A stretch of DNA of 64,000 nucleotides from Candidatus Poribacteria bacterium (GTDB taxonomy: Bacteria; Poribacteria; WGA-4E; JAJDTR01). The notes below the pieces were generated by a model. The model was given only the letters and a program-made list of their open reading frames with translations, was not told the DNA's origin and ran no database searches. Position numbers and translations under genes: made by a program. The stretch is from positions 335,079 to 399,078 of the forward strand of contig JAPPIK010000014.1 in NCBI GenBank assembly GCA_028820655.1. Reading direction: 5' to 3'. Of this stretch, positions 1 to 7,397 are shown in pieces. The first letter of the stretch is position 1; the number at the start of each line of letters is the position of its first letter.

Positions 1-155
1 TCCTGTGTGTCGCAATTTGATTTCGGACTCAAGCGAATCTCAAAAGAAAAAACCCAGTTTTCCTAATAAAGAAAACAGATGGTCAATGACAAAGTTCCGC
101 AACGGTATTGATTGCGCGTCCTTACCTCTGTTGAATGGTAAGTGCAATCGAACCG

Positions 156-521
156 TCAAAAACAAAGCAACTGAGTCCCTGTCTCTTTGGCTTTACGCCG
201 CGCCTCTACGATTCCATTGACTTCATAAGCGGTGATTGCCAACCAATCCTTTTTCTGTGTCGGAATTATCGGAATGAATGTGTTAGTGCTCTCATGAAAA
301 AGAGCAGCATCAGCGCGTTCTAATCCAAGAAGACTCCTACGGACTATATCTCGCGGAATCTCAAGCTTCCGTTCGGCAAGACGAAGCGTGCAGTGATGTG
401 TTTGGAATATCCTGCCAAACTTCCTTTTCAGCTCATTTTGTTCTGGAGTAGCCGTTTCGGTAGCTATCTTCAGGTTCATTTGCGTAGCGATTCTTGCGAG
501 TGTGTCTTTGTAGTTTTCCAT
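156..521 (-). CDS. Hypothetical protein, 121 aa
   Basis: Not recognised. The 121-residue product is charged and mostly helical in appearance, with no signal peptide or membrane segment. The stretch DWLAITAYEVNGIVEARRK near the C-terminus looks like real protein sequence. There is no clear Shine-Dalgarno sequence before the ATG at 521. It lies 45 bp downstream of the antitoxin gene on the same strand, so it may belong to the same small defence/stress unit, but that is inference. The opposite-strand ORFs over it are less protein-like. Confidence 0.45.
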   Translation of the reverse strand: MENYKDTLARIATQMNLKIATETATPEQNELKRKFGRIFQTHHCTLRLAERKLEIPRDIVRRSLLGLERADAALFHESTNTFIPIIPTQKKDWLAITAYEVNGIVEARRKAKETGTQLLCF

Positions 522-566
522 GACATTTTTACAGCGGACAGAGTGAAGTCGGACAATGCAAGAGAC

Positions 567-926
567 TCAAGAAATCGATGTCAAATCAACCTCAAGCGCC
601 TCGGCGATGGCTTTCAAGGTTTTGACGGAGCCGGACTTGCGTCCGGTTTCAATCTCCGCCAAATAGGCGCGTTGAATGCCGCACTTGTCCGCCAGTTGCT
701 GCTGGGTGAGGCGTCGGTGGTCGCGGTAGACGCGAATCGGACTCTCCTCGTTGAGAATCAGGCGATTAACCACCTCGCTGGGGTAGGTCTCCTCATCCAC
801 GGCTTTCGCTTCGCGGAACTCGCGGATATCTCTGAGCATCTCCGCATCTTCCAAGAGTTGATTATATTGTTCTTTCGGGACAAGCACATATTCATGTCCG
901 TGTTCTTTGACGGTTTCAACTTTCAT
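567..926 (-). CDS. XRE-family antitoxin (HTH)
   Basis: The 119-residue protein has a charged helical N-terminal half (about residues 1-62) and a Cro/C1-type helix-turn-helix at about residues 63-119, where LTQQQLADKCGIQRAYLAEIE is the recognition region. Proteins of this shape bind and neutralise RelE/HigB-type toxins and repress their own operon. Its ATG overlaps the stop of the upstream toxin gene by four bases, so the two are translated together. Toxin first, antitoxin second is the HigBA order. The function is inferred from the domain and the pairing. Confidence 0.85.
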   Translation of the reverse strand: MKVETVKEHGHEYVLVPKEQYNQLLEDAEMLRDIREFREAKAVDEETYPSEVVNRLILNEESPIRVYRDHRRLTQQQLADKCGIQRAYLAEIETGRKSGSVKTLKAIAEALEVDLTSIS

Positions 927-1180
927 CGGTACACACCTCCTCTAGGTCCGATTTTGATGATTTCAATGACAAGCACATCGTCATGGATTTCGTACAACAC
1001 GCGCCAATCCCCCACCCTGAGCCGGTATCCTCGTTCACCCTTCAAGCGTGTCACATTGTTGTTCGGCGCATAGGGAGCCGCGGCGAGTTGGTCAATCTTT
1101 CGTACCACGGTCTTGGCGAGATTGCGCGGCATTCGCCGGAGCATCTTCGTTGCACTTGCTCGGTATCGAACCTTATACAT
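923..1180 (-). CDS. RelE/ParE-family toxin
   Basis: This 85-residue basic protein has the typical RelE fold signature: an N-terminal strand (MYKVRYRASATKMLRRMP), a helix, then GYRLRVGDWRVLYEI and a C-terminal I-K-I-G-P-R-G segment. RelE/HigB relatives cut mRNA on the ribosome, whereas ParE relatives poison gyrase. The sequence alone does not decide, but the RVGDWRVLYEI pattern favours RelE. It overlaps the antitoxin gene. No Shine-Dalgarno sequence precedes the ATG, and a strong promoter ends only a few bases upstream, so the mRNA may be nearly leaderless. Confidence 0.85.
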   Translation of the reverse strand: MYKVRYRASATKMLRRMPRNLAKTVVRKIDQLAAAPYAPNNNVTRLKGERGYRLRVGDWRVLYEIHDDVLVIEIIKIGPRGGVYR

Positions 1181-1190
1181 TATACACCAT

Positions 1191-1219
1191 ATTGTAGCTT
1201 AAAGCAACATAAATGTCAA
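1191..1219 (-). promoter_or_regulatory. Sigma-70-type promoter for toxin/antitoxin operon
   Basis: On the minus strand TTGACA (1219-1214) is followed by a 17-base spacer and TACAAT (1196-1191). The toxin ATG is at 1180, so the predicted transcript start is only about 4-6 bases upstream of it. A second TATAAT (1184-1179) overlaps the start codon itself. Confidence 0.6.
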
Positions 1220-1600
1220 ATATTTTTTGTAGCCGGCGAGTATGTTGTTCAATTTCGAAAAAAAATATGGTTAGTGTTGGGTGCCGGTGCGGTTAGAAAG
1301 GGATCTCTATCGCCTTCGCTATTCGCTCAGTTGATCCTACCGGCGTGGTAGAACAGTTTCTTTTGCCAGTCTCGTAAGCATTAGATACTTAGCGTATAGA
1401 CCAGTAAGCGGCGCACAAAACGCTTTTTGGCGGGTTCAACTAAGGTGGTAGGGGGTTGACGAAAGGCATGCCAGAACTCAACAGTGTCAATCAGTTCTAA
1501 AATATAACAAATGCAGTTTGAAGAGCGCGACTCACAGGCAGTCACTGCAGGACTTGACAGAAAGCGACTCAATCCGGCATTACGTTTTACGAATTACGCA
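1220..1600. other. Intergenic region, no gene seen
   Basis: No protein-like reading frame was recognised here. Positions 1580-1605 hold an inverted, degenerate copy of the short repeat (TAATACGTAATGCGTAA) that occurs at 2701-2717 and 7261-7277. Confidence 0.4.
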
Positions 1601-2626
1601 TTATTTCTTTTCCCACTTATCTTCCTGCACCGCCTCCGAGTCATCCTGTTCAAGAATCTCCGTCCACCACTCGCGGTTTTCGGCATACCACCGTGTAGTT
1701 TCTCGGAGTCCGGATTGAAAGTTGGTCTGCGGTTCCCAATCGAGTTCGTGCCGGATCTTTGACGAATCCAAGAGATAGCGGCGATCATGACCCGGTCGGT
1801 CCGGAACGTATGTCTTCAGAGACTGCGGTTTTCCCAACGCTACCAAGACGCCATCGGCAATCTCTTCGACGCTCTGCTCTAACCCGCTTCCGATGTTGTA
1901 GGTCTCGCCAACTTTCCCTTTCCGAATGATCAGATCGATAGCCCGGCAGTGGTCGGAGACCGCAAGCCATTCCCGGCGGTTCAGGCTGTTCCGATAGAGC
2001 GGAAGCGGTATGTCATCGAGGGCACGGGTGGTAAATAGGGGTATCACCTTTTCGGGGTGTTGGTAGGCGCCGTAGTTGTTCGAACAGTTGGAGATTGTGA
2101 CGGGAAGATGGTAGGTCTCAAAATAGGCGCGTACGGCGTGGTCCGCCGCCGCTTTGGAGGCGTTGTAAGGTGTGCGTGGCTGATAAGGGTGGTTTTCGGT
2201 GAACTTTACCGGCGAATCCAAGGCGAGATCGCCGTAGACCTCGCAGGTGGAGATGTGGTGAAATCGCGAGACTTTGTGCTTGCGGGCGAGTTCAAGCAGC
2301 ATTTGCGTCCCCATGAGGTTCGTTTCGAAGAATAGGCGGGGATTGAGCACGGCGCGGCTGTTGTGAGATTCGGCGGCAAAGTTCACGATTACATCCGGGC
2401 GATGCTCCGCAATGAGTGCATCTACGCAGTCGTAATCCCCGATATCTCCGTGCACGAAGCTGTACCGGTCCGGATGCGTTTCGCTGACATCGGCGAGGTT
2501 ATTCAGATTTCCGGCGTAGGTCAGCAAATCAATGTTGACAATTGAATCGCCGGGATAGTGTTGGAGCCAGTAGCGAATGAAATTGCATCCGATAAATCCG
2601 GCGCCGCCTGTGACCAGTAGCTTCAT
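1601..2626 (-). CDS. rmlB: dTDP-glucose 4,6-dehydratase (RmlB-type)
   Basis: The 341-residue protein belongs to the extended short-chain dehydrogenases that convert dTDP-glucose to dTDP-4-keto-6-deoxyglucose in deoxysugar and cell-surface polysaccharide synthesis. The NAD-binding GGAGFIG is at residues 7-13, the catalytic Y-x3-K is in TPYNASKAAADH, and the C-terminal substrate-binding domain is complete. The usual S-T-D-E catalytic triplet reads S-T-C-E here (ISTCEVYGDL), so the general-acid Asp is replaced by Cys. I believe some homologues share this variant, so it may be a subfamily with a different sugar nucleotide. No other rml genes are adjacent. Confidence 0.87.
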   Translation of the reverse strand: MKLLVTGGAGFIGCNFIRYWLQHYPGDSIVNIDLLTYAGNLNNLADVSETHPDRYSFVHGDIGDYDCVDALIAEHRPDVIVNFAAESHNSRAVLNPRLFFETNLMGTQMLLELARKHKVSRFHHISTCEVYGDLALDSPVKFTENHPYQPRTPYNASKAAADHAVRAYFETYHLPVTISNCSNNYGAYQHPEKVIPLFTTRALDDIPLPLYRNSLNRREWLAVSDHCRAIDLIIRKGKVGETYNIGSGLEQSVEEIADGVLVALGKPQSLKTYVPDRPGHDRRYLLDSSKIRHELDWEPQTNFQSGLRETTRWYAENREWWTEILEQDDSEAVQEDKWEKK

Positions 2627-2700
2627 GGGATTTCATGGAGTCACGAGATGAGACAGGGATTTCGAAAGATAGCTTCTGTCTGGAAGATGGTTTGGGTACG

Positions 2701-2717
2701 TAATACGTAATGCGTAA
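2701..2717 (+). repeat. Short dispersed repeat, copy 1
   Basis: The 17-base word TAATACGTAATGCGTAA occurs here and again at 7261-7277, both in intergenic DNA, with a degenerate inverted version near 1580-1605. Confidence 0.6.
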
Positions 2718-2784
2718 GAAGACAACCCAGAGACGGCATGCGGTTTCTTTGGTTTATCTGCCGGTGATTTGAATTGTCGTGACA

Positions 2785-3357
2785 TTATGCGAAAACGAAA
2801 ATGAAGGCAATATAAAGGAGCACGGATATGAAATTGACGGCAATCAGTGCGGCTTTGGCAATATAGGACCGGAGGCGCGGAAACAGATAGATGGATGCGC
2901 CAATCGTTGCCGTGATCTCTACCGCCGATACGATTCCCGCATAATAATCCGTCTCCCAGTACGAAATGGGGCTGTTGAATTTGTAGTCCCAGAACGGGAA
3001 AAAGTGTCGATGAGCATCCTCACGATGAAGGAAAAAATCGGCTAGGCAGTGGAGCAGCATGCTCCAACACACCACACGGGTGCGGTCGGACCGGAGAAGA
3101 TACCCGATGCCGACGCCGAGGAGAACGAGTGGAATGGAGTTGAACGGATCGATGACATTCTGCCATTCGGGTAGAAAATAGCGTTCCGACCAGATTTCCG
3201 ATTGCGAATGTCTCAATATCAGGGACTCAACGCCAAATAAGACAAAGATCGGAACATCGGGCAGCGCCGCGCCCAGCAGTGCGCACCCGTGACGATGCGG
3301 TTTGTGTGCCCGCGCGAGCAACGCCATGTTGATGAGCGCGTGGGATTGTGTATGCAT
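2785..3357 (-). CDS. Integral membrane protein, YdjM-like metal-dependent hydrolase family
   Basis: The 190-residue product has a conserved-looking N-terminus MHTQSHALINMAL followed by H-K-P-H-R-H-G, several hydrophobic segments (around residues 28-45, 78-92, 137-160, 165-190) and a second His cluster (LLHCLADFFLHREDAHRHFF). This His/Asp pattern between membrane helices resembles the membrane-bound metal-dependent hydrolase group (YdjM/DUF457-like). ATG 3357 is chosen over an upstream in-frame start at 3393 because the family motif starts with it. The substrate is unknown. It follows rmlB on the same strand after a repeat-bearing gap, with no sign of an operon. Confidence 0.6.
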   Translation of the reverse strand: MHTQSHALINMALLARAHKPHRHGCALLGAALPDVPIFVLFGVESLILRHSQSEIWSERYFLPEWQNVIDPFNSIPLVLLGVGIGYLLRSDRTRVVCWSMLLHCLADFFLHREDAHRHFFPFWDYKFNSPISYWETDYYAGIVSAVEITATIGASIYLFPRLRSYIAKAALIAVNFISVLLYIAFIFVFA

Positions 3358-3485
3358 ACGGTTCGCGCAACCTTGGGAACACTTCAGAGTCATGTATCAT
3401 TCTAACATACGGGCGGTTCATCGTCAAACGCAAAGCAGGTGTTGCTCAGCGGGTTCAAATCCGAAGAGGACCTAGTTTCGGCTTG

Positions 3486-3518
3486 GAGTTGGGTTTCACT
3501 GTGTTCAACCCAACCTAC
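3486..3518. repeat. Palindromic AGTTGGGTT / AACCCAAC repeat
   Basis: GTTGGGTT (3488-3495) and AACCCAAC (3507-3514) form an 8-bp hairpin followed by CTAC. Related copies lie at 10276-10308, 34480-34510 and, split by about 70 bp, at 60415-60516. Confidence 0.65.
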
Positions 3519-3555
3519 AGGATATTGCCCATAGGGTAGTCGCGAAAAAATGCTA

Positions 3556-3575
3556 GTGCGCAGTACGCACCCTAC
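3556..3575. repeat. Small hairpin repeat ending in CCTAC
   Basis: GTGCG and CGCAC pair around a CAGTA loop, followed by CCTAC. Hairpins of the same plan with different stems lie at 13461-13482 and 30299-30322. Confidence 0.55.
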
Positions 3576-3595
3576 AGGGATTGGCAGCATTCCTG

Positions 3596-3624
3596 TTGAC
3601 GTACCCTAAGCCGAGTGATATGAT
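3596..3624 (+). promoter_or_regulatory. Sigma-70-type promoter for mobA-moeA
   Basis: TTGACG (3596-3601), a 17-base spacer and TATGAT (3619-3624) lie about 54 bases upstream of the mobA start. Confidence 0.6.
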
Positions 3625-3677
3625 TCACATCAGTGTGAGAGGACGCTGTCCGATCAAACCACAGGAGCTTTACCAAA

Positions 3678-4334
3678 TTGGACGCTGTAAAGGCAACCGG
3701 GGTCATCCTCGCGGGAGGGGATAGTCGGCGCATGGGGCGAAACAAGGCGTTGATGCGCTTGGGGGATGAAACTCTCGTTTCACATACCTTGAAGCGGTTG
3801 CGGATGGTCACCGGTGAAACCATGGTTATTGCAAATTCGGCGCATCTGTATAGCGAGTTGAATGCGCGGGTATACGAGGATCTTATTCCCAAGTCAGGGG
3901 CGCTCGGAGGTGTCTACACGGGGCTTACTCACGCTGTCAACAACTCTGTCCTGTGCATCGCGTGTGATATGCCGCTCCTACAGCCCAAACTAATGAACTA
4001 TCTCCTCTCGGTTTTGGGAGACCATGATGCCGTAGTGCCGTATACGCGGGAGTTGGAGGAGTCCAATCCGAAGTTGCAAACGCTGTGCGCCGTGTATACG
4101 CTGCGCTGCAACCGCGTTATCCGCCAAATGCTTGAGGAAGGCGAGTTGCGACTGCATGCGCTTTGTAATCGTATCAATGTTCGCCGGGTTCCTCCGGGAG
4201 AATGGCGGGAATTTGATCCCGACGGGCTTTCGTTCGTAAACGTAAACACGCGCGAAGATTTTGAAAGGGTGAAAGAGATGTTGGAACACGAGACGATGGG
4301 GGAATTTGATGTTAACTGTAGAAGAGGCGCGTAG
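3678..4334 (+). CDS. mobA: Molybdenum cofactor guanylyltransferase
   Basis: MobA attaches GMP to molybdopterin to form the guanine dinucleotide cofactor used by formate dehydrogenases and DMSO-reductase-type enzymes. The 218-residue protein starts with the nucleotidyltransferase loop LAGGDSRRMGRNKALM (residues 11-26), has the metal-binding CDMP motif (residues 97-100), and continues with G-A-L-G-G-V-Y and a C-terminal F-x-N-V-N-T motif typical of MobA. The start is TTG at 3678, supported by AGGAG about 10 bases upstream. The gene overlaps moeA by about 26 bases. ModAB lies further along the window. Confidence 0.9.
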   Translation: MDAVKATGVILAGGDSRRMGRNKALMRLGDETLVSHTLKRLRMVTGETMVIANSAHLYSELNARVYEDLIPKSGALGGVYTGLTHAVNNSVLCIACDMPLLQPKLMNYLLSVLGDHDAVVPYTRELEESNPKLQTLCAVYTLRCNRVIRQMLEEGELRLHALCNRINVRRVPPGEWREFDPDGLSFVNVNTREDFERVKEMLEHETMGEFDVNCRRGA

Positions 4335-5523
4335 ACGGATGCTGGACACCGTCAGCATTTCAGCACCGGAAAAGCGGGGCATTTTAGACTGTCTGGGACA
4401 TGTGCTTGCGGAGGATATTTATGCCGGAGAACACATTCCTCCTTTTGACAACTCGGCGATGGACGGTTTCGCCGTTGTTGCGGAGGATGTGCTAGGCGCT
4501 TCCGAGGAAACGCCGGTGAGTTTGGCGGTAGTTGAATCAATCGCCGCCGGGTACGCGCCCGCGAAACGGATTGAACGAGGTCAAGCCGCACGAATCATGA
4601 CGGGCGCGATGATGCCGGCGGGAGCGGATGCGGTCGTCATGCAGGAGGTCACGCAGTTCGACGGTGAACAGGTTCGGCTTGCGGAAGCGGTAGAAAAGGC
4701 GGAAAACGTCCGGTTCACGGGGGAGAGCGTGAGAAGCGGGGATCTGGTTATGGGCAGCGGGAAACTTCTCCGTCCACAGGAATGCTCCATGCTGGCTTCG
4801 CTGAACAGATCGGAAGTGAAGGTGCACAGGCGTCCGCGGGTGGCGGTGGTTTCTACGGGCGATGAGCTGACACCGCTCGGCAACGCATTGGAACCCGGTA
4901 AGATTCGCGACAGCAACCGTTACGGCATCTGCGCCCAACTCCGGGAAGCCGGATGTATTCCAATCGATATGGGAATTGCTCGCGACGATGAGGAGGAAAC
5001 CGAGCGCATATTCCGCGACGGGCTGAATCGCGCCGATGCCCTTATTACCAGCGGGGGTGTGTCTGTCGGGGAGCACGATGTTGTCAAGTCGGTGCTGTCC
5101 AAGCTCGGAGAGATTAACTTCTGGCGCGTGGCGATGAAACCGGGAAAGCCGCAAGCGTACGGTATCGCCGACGGCAAACCAATCTTTGGCTTACCGGGAA
5201 ATCCTGTTTCATCTCTTGTCGTGTTCGAACTTTTTGTTCGTCCGGCGCTGCTCAAGATGGCGGGGCATTCAAACCCGTTTCGCCCGACTTTCAGAGCCGT
5301 ATTGGATGAAGATATCGTTAATAAGGATAAGCGAACCAACTACATGCGATCGATTATTGCGCGGCGTGAAGGGAGATATTGCGCCAAGACAACCGGACCG
5401 CAGGGGTCGGGTATCCTCTATTCACTTGTTCTGGCAAACGGGTTTATCGTTATTCCGCCGGGCGTGAGTCTGAAGTCAGGTGACGAGGTGGAAGCGCAGT
5501 TTTTGGGAGATGGTGTCGGATGA
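4309..5523 (+). CDS. moeA: Molybdopterin molybdenumtransferase MoeA
   Basis: MoeA inserts molybdate into adenylated molybdopterin, the last step of molybdenum cofactor synthesis. The 404-residue protein shows all family landmarks: PPFDNSAMDGFAV near the N-terminus, R-I-M-T-G-A-M-M-P and D-A-V-V-M-Q-E, VVSTGDEL, GGVSVGEHD, the MKPGKP motif, FGLPGNPVSSLV, and a C-terminal beta domain. ATG 4309 is preferred to the TTG immediately before it. The reading frame overlaps mobA, indicating one transcript with coupled translation. The natural stop is TGA, which shows that TGA works as a stop here. Confidence 0.94.
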   Translation: MLTVEEARRRMLDTVSISAPEKRGILDCLGHVLAEDIYAGEHIPPFDNSAMDGFAVVAEDVLGASEETPVSLAVVESIAAGYAPAKRIERGQAARIMTGAMMPAGADAVVMQEVTQFDGEQVRLAEAVEKAENVRFTGESVRSGDLVMGSGKLLRPQECSMLASLNRSEVKVHRRPRVAVVSTGDELTPLGNALEPGKIRDSNRYGICAQLREAGCIPIDMGIARDDEEETERIFRDGLNRADALITSGGVSVGEHDVVKSVLSKLGEINFWRVAMKPGKPQAYGIADGKPIFGLPGNPVSSLVVFELFVRPALLKMAGHSNPFRPTFRAVLDEDIVNKDKRTNYMRSIIARREGRYCAKTTGPQGSGILYSLVLANGFIVIPPGVSLKSGDEVEAQFLGDGVG

Positions 5524-5634
5524 TTCTCGCCCTGTTTTCATTGATGCAAGCGTTGTAGTCGTGGTAATATGAAAAAGCGGGAGCACCGCCAAGAACCCGT
5601 GGACGAACCGAGAATGGCGCGCGAGGCAACAACC

Positions 5635-5997
5635 ATGATCAACCCTTCAGACGACAAGATATGTCAAGAGATTGTTAGACACATTCGAGAGGTGGCGAGT
5701 CCGAGGAAGATTGTGCTATTCGGATCGCGGGCGCGCGGGGATGGCGATGAGGATTCGGACTTTGATTTGCTAGTTGTGAAAGATGAGGTTAAGTCACGCC
5801 CCGAAGAAGCTCATCAGATAAATGTGGCGCTCTTGGCACTCCCTATCTTCGCGGACGTACTTGTGCGAAGCGCTGAAGAGGATAGAAAATACCAACATAT
5901 CCGAGTCGGATTTCAGAAAAGGTTGATGGAGGATGGTGTCGTTTTGTATGAACGCAGCGGAAAAGGAGTTGGTTCAAACTCTGTTGAACAAAGCTGA
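5635..5997 (+). CDS. MNT-type nucleotidyltransferase (putative MntA antitoxin)
   Basis: This is a minimal nucleotidyltransferase of about 120 residues with the motif GSRARGDGDEDSDFDLLV, in which G-S and the D-x-D pair form the catalytic site. In MNT/HEPN pairs the MNT protein AMPylates and so silences the HEPN partner. An in-frame ATG at 5569 would add 22 residues of low-complexity charged sequence. ATG 5635 is preferred because it has GAGG at proper spacing and fits the family length. It overlaps the HEPN gene by 50 bases. Confidence 0.8.
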   Translation: MINPSDDKICQEIVRHIREVASPRKIVLFGSRARGDGDEDSDFDLLVVKDEVKSRPEEAHQINVALLALPIFADVLVRSAEEDRKYQHIRVGFQKRLMEDGVVLYERSGKGVGSNSVEQS

Positions 5998-6337
5998 AAC
6001 CGACCTGCTGAATGCCACCATTCTTCGTGATAGCACCCAAGGCAATCCTGAAGGGATAGGCTTTCATGTGCAGCAGGCGGTAGAAAAATCGCTTAAAGCC
6101 ATTCTGGTTTTTCATGTCATTGACTATCCGAGAACACACTCAATAGCCAGACTTGCACAATTGGTGAGCGATAACAACATTGATCTGCCGGCAGCGTTTC
6201 TTGATTCGAATCGCTATACAAGTTATGCGAGAGATTTGAGGTACGACGAGATTAGTCCTAACGAGGAGTTCGAATTTGACGAAGCAATTGCACATGCGGC
6301 GGAATGTGTGAATTTCGCCAAATCGCTCCTTCTCTAG
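5948..6337 (+). CDS. HEPN-domain protein
   Basis: The 129-residue helical protein has the HEPN core: GFHVQQAVEKSLKAILVF in helix 2 and YPRTHSIARL downstream, then a RYDEIS segment and a final helix AAECVNFAKSLL. HEPN proteins are frequent RNase toxins or nucleotide-binding partners of MNT proteins. No clear Rx4-6H catalytic motif is visible, so it may be of the non-RNase type (PF05168-like). ATG 5948 lies inside the end of the MNT gene, so the two are translationally coupled. Confidence 0.78.
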   Translation: MNAAEKELVQTLLNKAETDLLNATILRDSTQGNPEGIGFHVQQAVEKSLKAILVFHVIDYPRTHSIARLAQLVSDNNIDLPAAFLDSNRYTSYARDLRYDEISPNEEFEFDEAIAHAAECVNFAKSLLL

Positions 6338-6363
6338 TTGGGGTTGTTCCGTCAATCGGTAAC

Positions 6364-6400
6364 AAAAAAGGGCAGAATACGACCATTGCGTATCCTGCCC
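6364..6400 (-). terminator. Rho-independent terminator of the iscU-iscA unit
   Basis: GGGCAGAATACG (6370-6381) and CGTATCCTGCCC (6389-6400) form a 12-bp stem with one mismatch or wobble. On the minus strand it is followed by a run of six T (6369-6364), just after the IscA-like gene. Confidence 0.85.
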
Positions 6401-6421
6401 CGTGTCCACATTGAATCCAGA

Positions 6422-6751
6422 TTATACGCTGAAAGATTCCCCGCAACCGCATTCCGTCTTGGCGTTCGGATTGGTAATCTTGAAGCCGGAGTCCATCAGA
6501 CCGTCCTTGAAATCCAAGGTCGAGCCAGCGAGGTAAAGCGTACTTCGCGGGTCGACGAACACCTTGAGTCCGTGAAATTCAAAGACCTTGTCGTTACCTT
6601 TGGATTCGCCAAATGCAAGGTCGTATTGGAAGCCGGAACATCCCCCGCCGACAACCTTCATCCGCAGACCAAATCCTTCATCCGCGGAATGGCCCTCCCT
6701 TTCGATCAAGCCAATTGCCTTTTGCGCGGCGTTTTCAGTGACCGTTATCAT
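6422..6751 (-). CDS. HesB/IscA-family iron-sulfur cluster carrier (ErpA-like)
   Basis: A-type carriers receive Fe-S clusters from scaffolds and deliver them to target enzymes. The 109-residue protein has the standard length and all three ligand cysteines: GGGCSGFQYDL (Cys near residue 38) and the C-terminal C-G-C-G-E-S-F. Its ATG is preceded by GGAGGG. It lies 16 bases after the IscU-like gene and is closed by a strong terminator, so the two form a short operon. It stands near a radical SAM gene that needs a [4Fe-4S] cluster. Confidence 0.92.
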   Translation of the reverse strand: MITVTENAAQKAIGLIEREGHSADEGFGLRMKVVGGGCSGFQYDLAFGESKGNDKVFEFHGLKVFVDPRSTLYLAGSTLDFKDGLMDSGFKITNPNAKTECGCGESFSV

Positions 6752-6767
6752 GATCCATTCCCTCCGT

Positions 6768-7139
6768 TCAATCTGTTACCTTTGAAATATAATCGTTAAT
6801 CGCGGATTGAACAACATTTTGCGCGTCGATAGCGTAGTGTTTTTTATCTGGCGGCAATCCACCCAGCGCATCGTCAATTTGCCGATTCGTGATTTTTAAG
6901 GCTTCTTCAATTGTGGTATCGGTGGCGAGTTGCGTAGCCACGGAACCGGCTGCGATCACGGTCGGACACCCGAAAGCCTTAAAACTGGCGCTGACAATCC
7001 TGCCGCAGTGAACTCTAATCCAGAACTTTATCATCTCGCCGCTAGCGGGCGTTCCCACCGTTCCCACACCGTCGGCGTCCTTTATCATCCCGACGTTGCG
7101 CGGATTTTTGTGGTGGTCGATGACTTGCGGGCTATACAT
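6768..7139 (-). CDS. IscU/NifU-N-like scaffold protein with altered cluster ligands
   Basis: The protein aligns over its whole 123 residues with short IscU-type scaffolds: YSPQVIDHHKNPRNVG at the N-terminus, F-G-C-P-T-V-I-A-A in the middle, and A-L-G-G-L-P-P-D-K-K-H near the C-terminus. The canonical scaffold uses Cys in PxCGD, Cys in FGC, and His-Cys late in the chain. Here PxCGD reads PASGEM (Cys to Ser, Asp to Glu) and the late H-C reads H-Y. Only the middle Cys and the His remain. It may therefore not assemble a normal [2Fe-2S] cluster. It is followed by an IscA-like gene and preceded on the same strand by the radical SAM selenoprotein gene (259 bp away). Confidence 0.85.
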   Translation of the reverse strand: MYSPQVIDHHKNPRNVGMIKDADGVGTVGTPASGEMIKFWIRVHCGRIVSASFKAFGCPTVIAAGSVATQLATDTTIEEALKITNRQIDDALGGLPPDKKHYAIDAQNVVQSAINDYISKVTD

Positions 7140-7260
7140 CTACCTTGTTTCCGTCGGTTAAGCGAACAAGCATCCTAAATTATAAGTTACCCAATGCCCT
7201 ATGTCAAATCTTTACTAACGCAGGTTTTCCCGTTCCATAGCGACTGATGGGGATATTGTG

Positions 7261-7277
7261 TAATACGTAATGCGTAA
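7261..7277 (+). repeat. Short dispersed repeat, copy 2
   Basis: This is an identical copy of the 17-base word at 2701-2717, lying between the radical SAM and IscU-like genes. Confidence 0.6.
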
Positions 7278-7397
7278 CAAAACTCACCGGGTAGAATGAA
7301 TCGCCATTATTTGAGGAGATGGGACGTTCGGCTACATAAGTCCCAATAAAATCAAATCCGCGAGTTCGTTAGTGTCATTAGCCACTGACCGATTTTC

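Noticed and set aside
393-1073. 226-codon plus-strand ORF
   Set aside because: It is antisense to the hypothetical gene and the toxin/antitoxin pair, whose products have recognisable domains; the plus-strand product has none.
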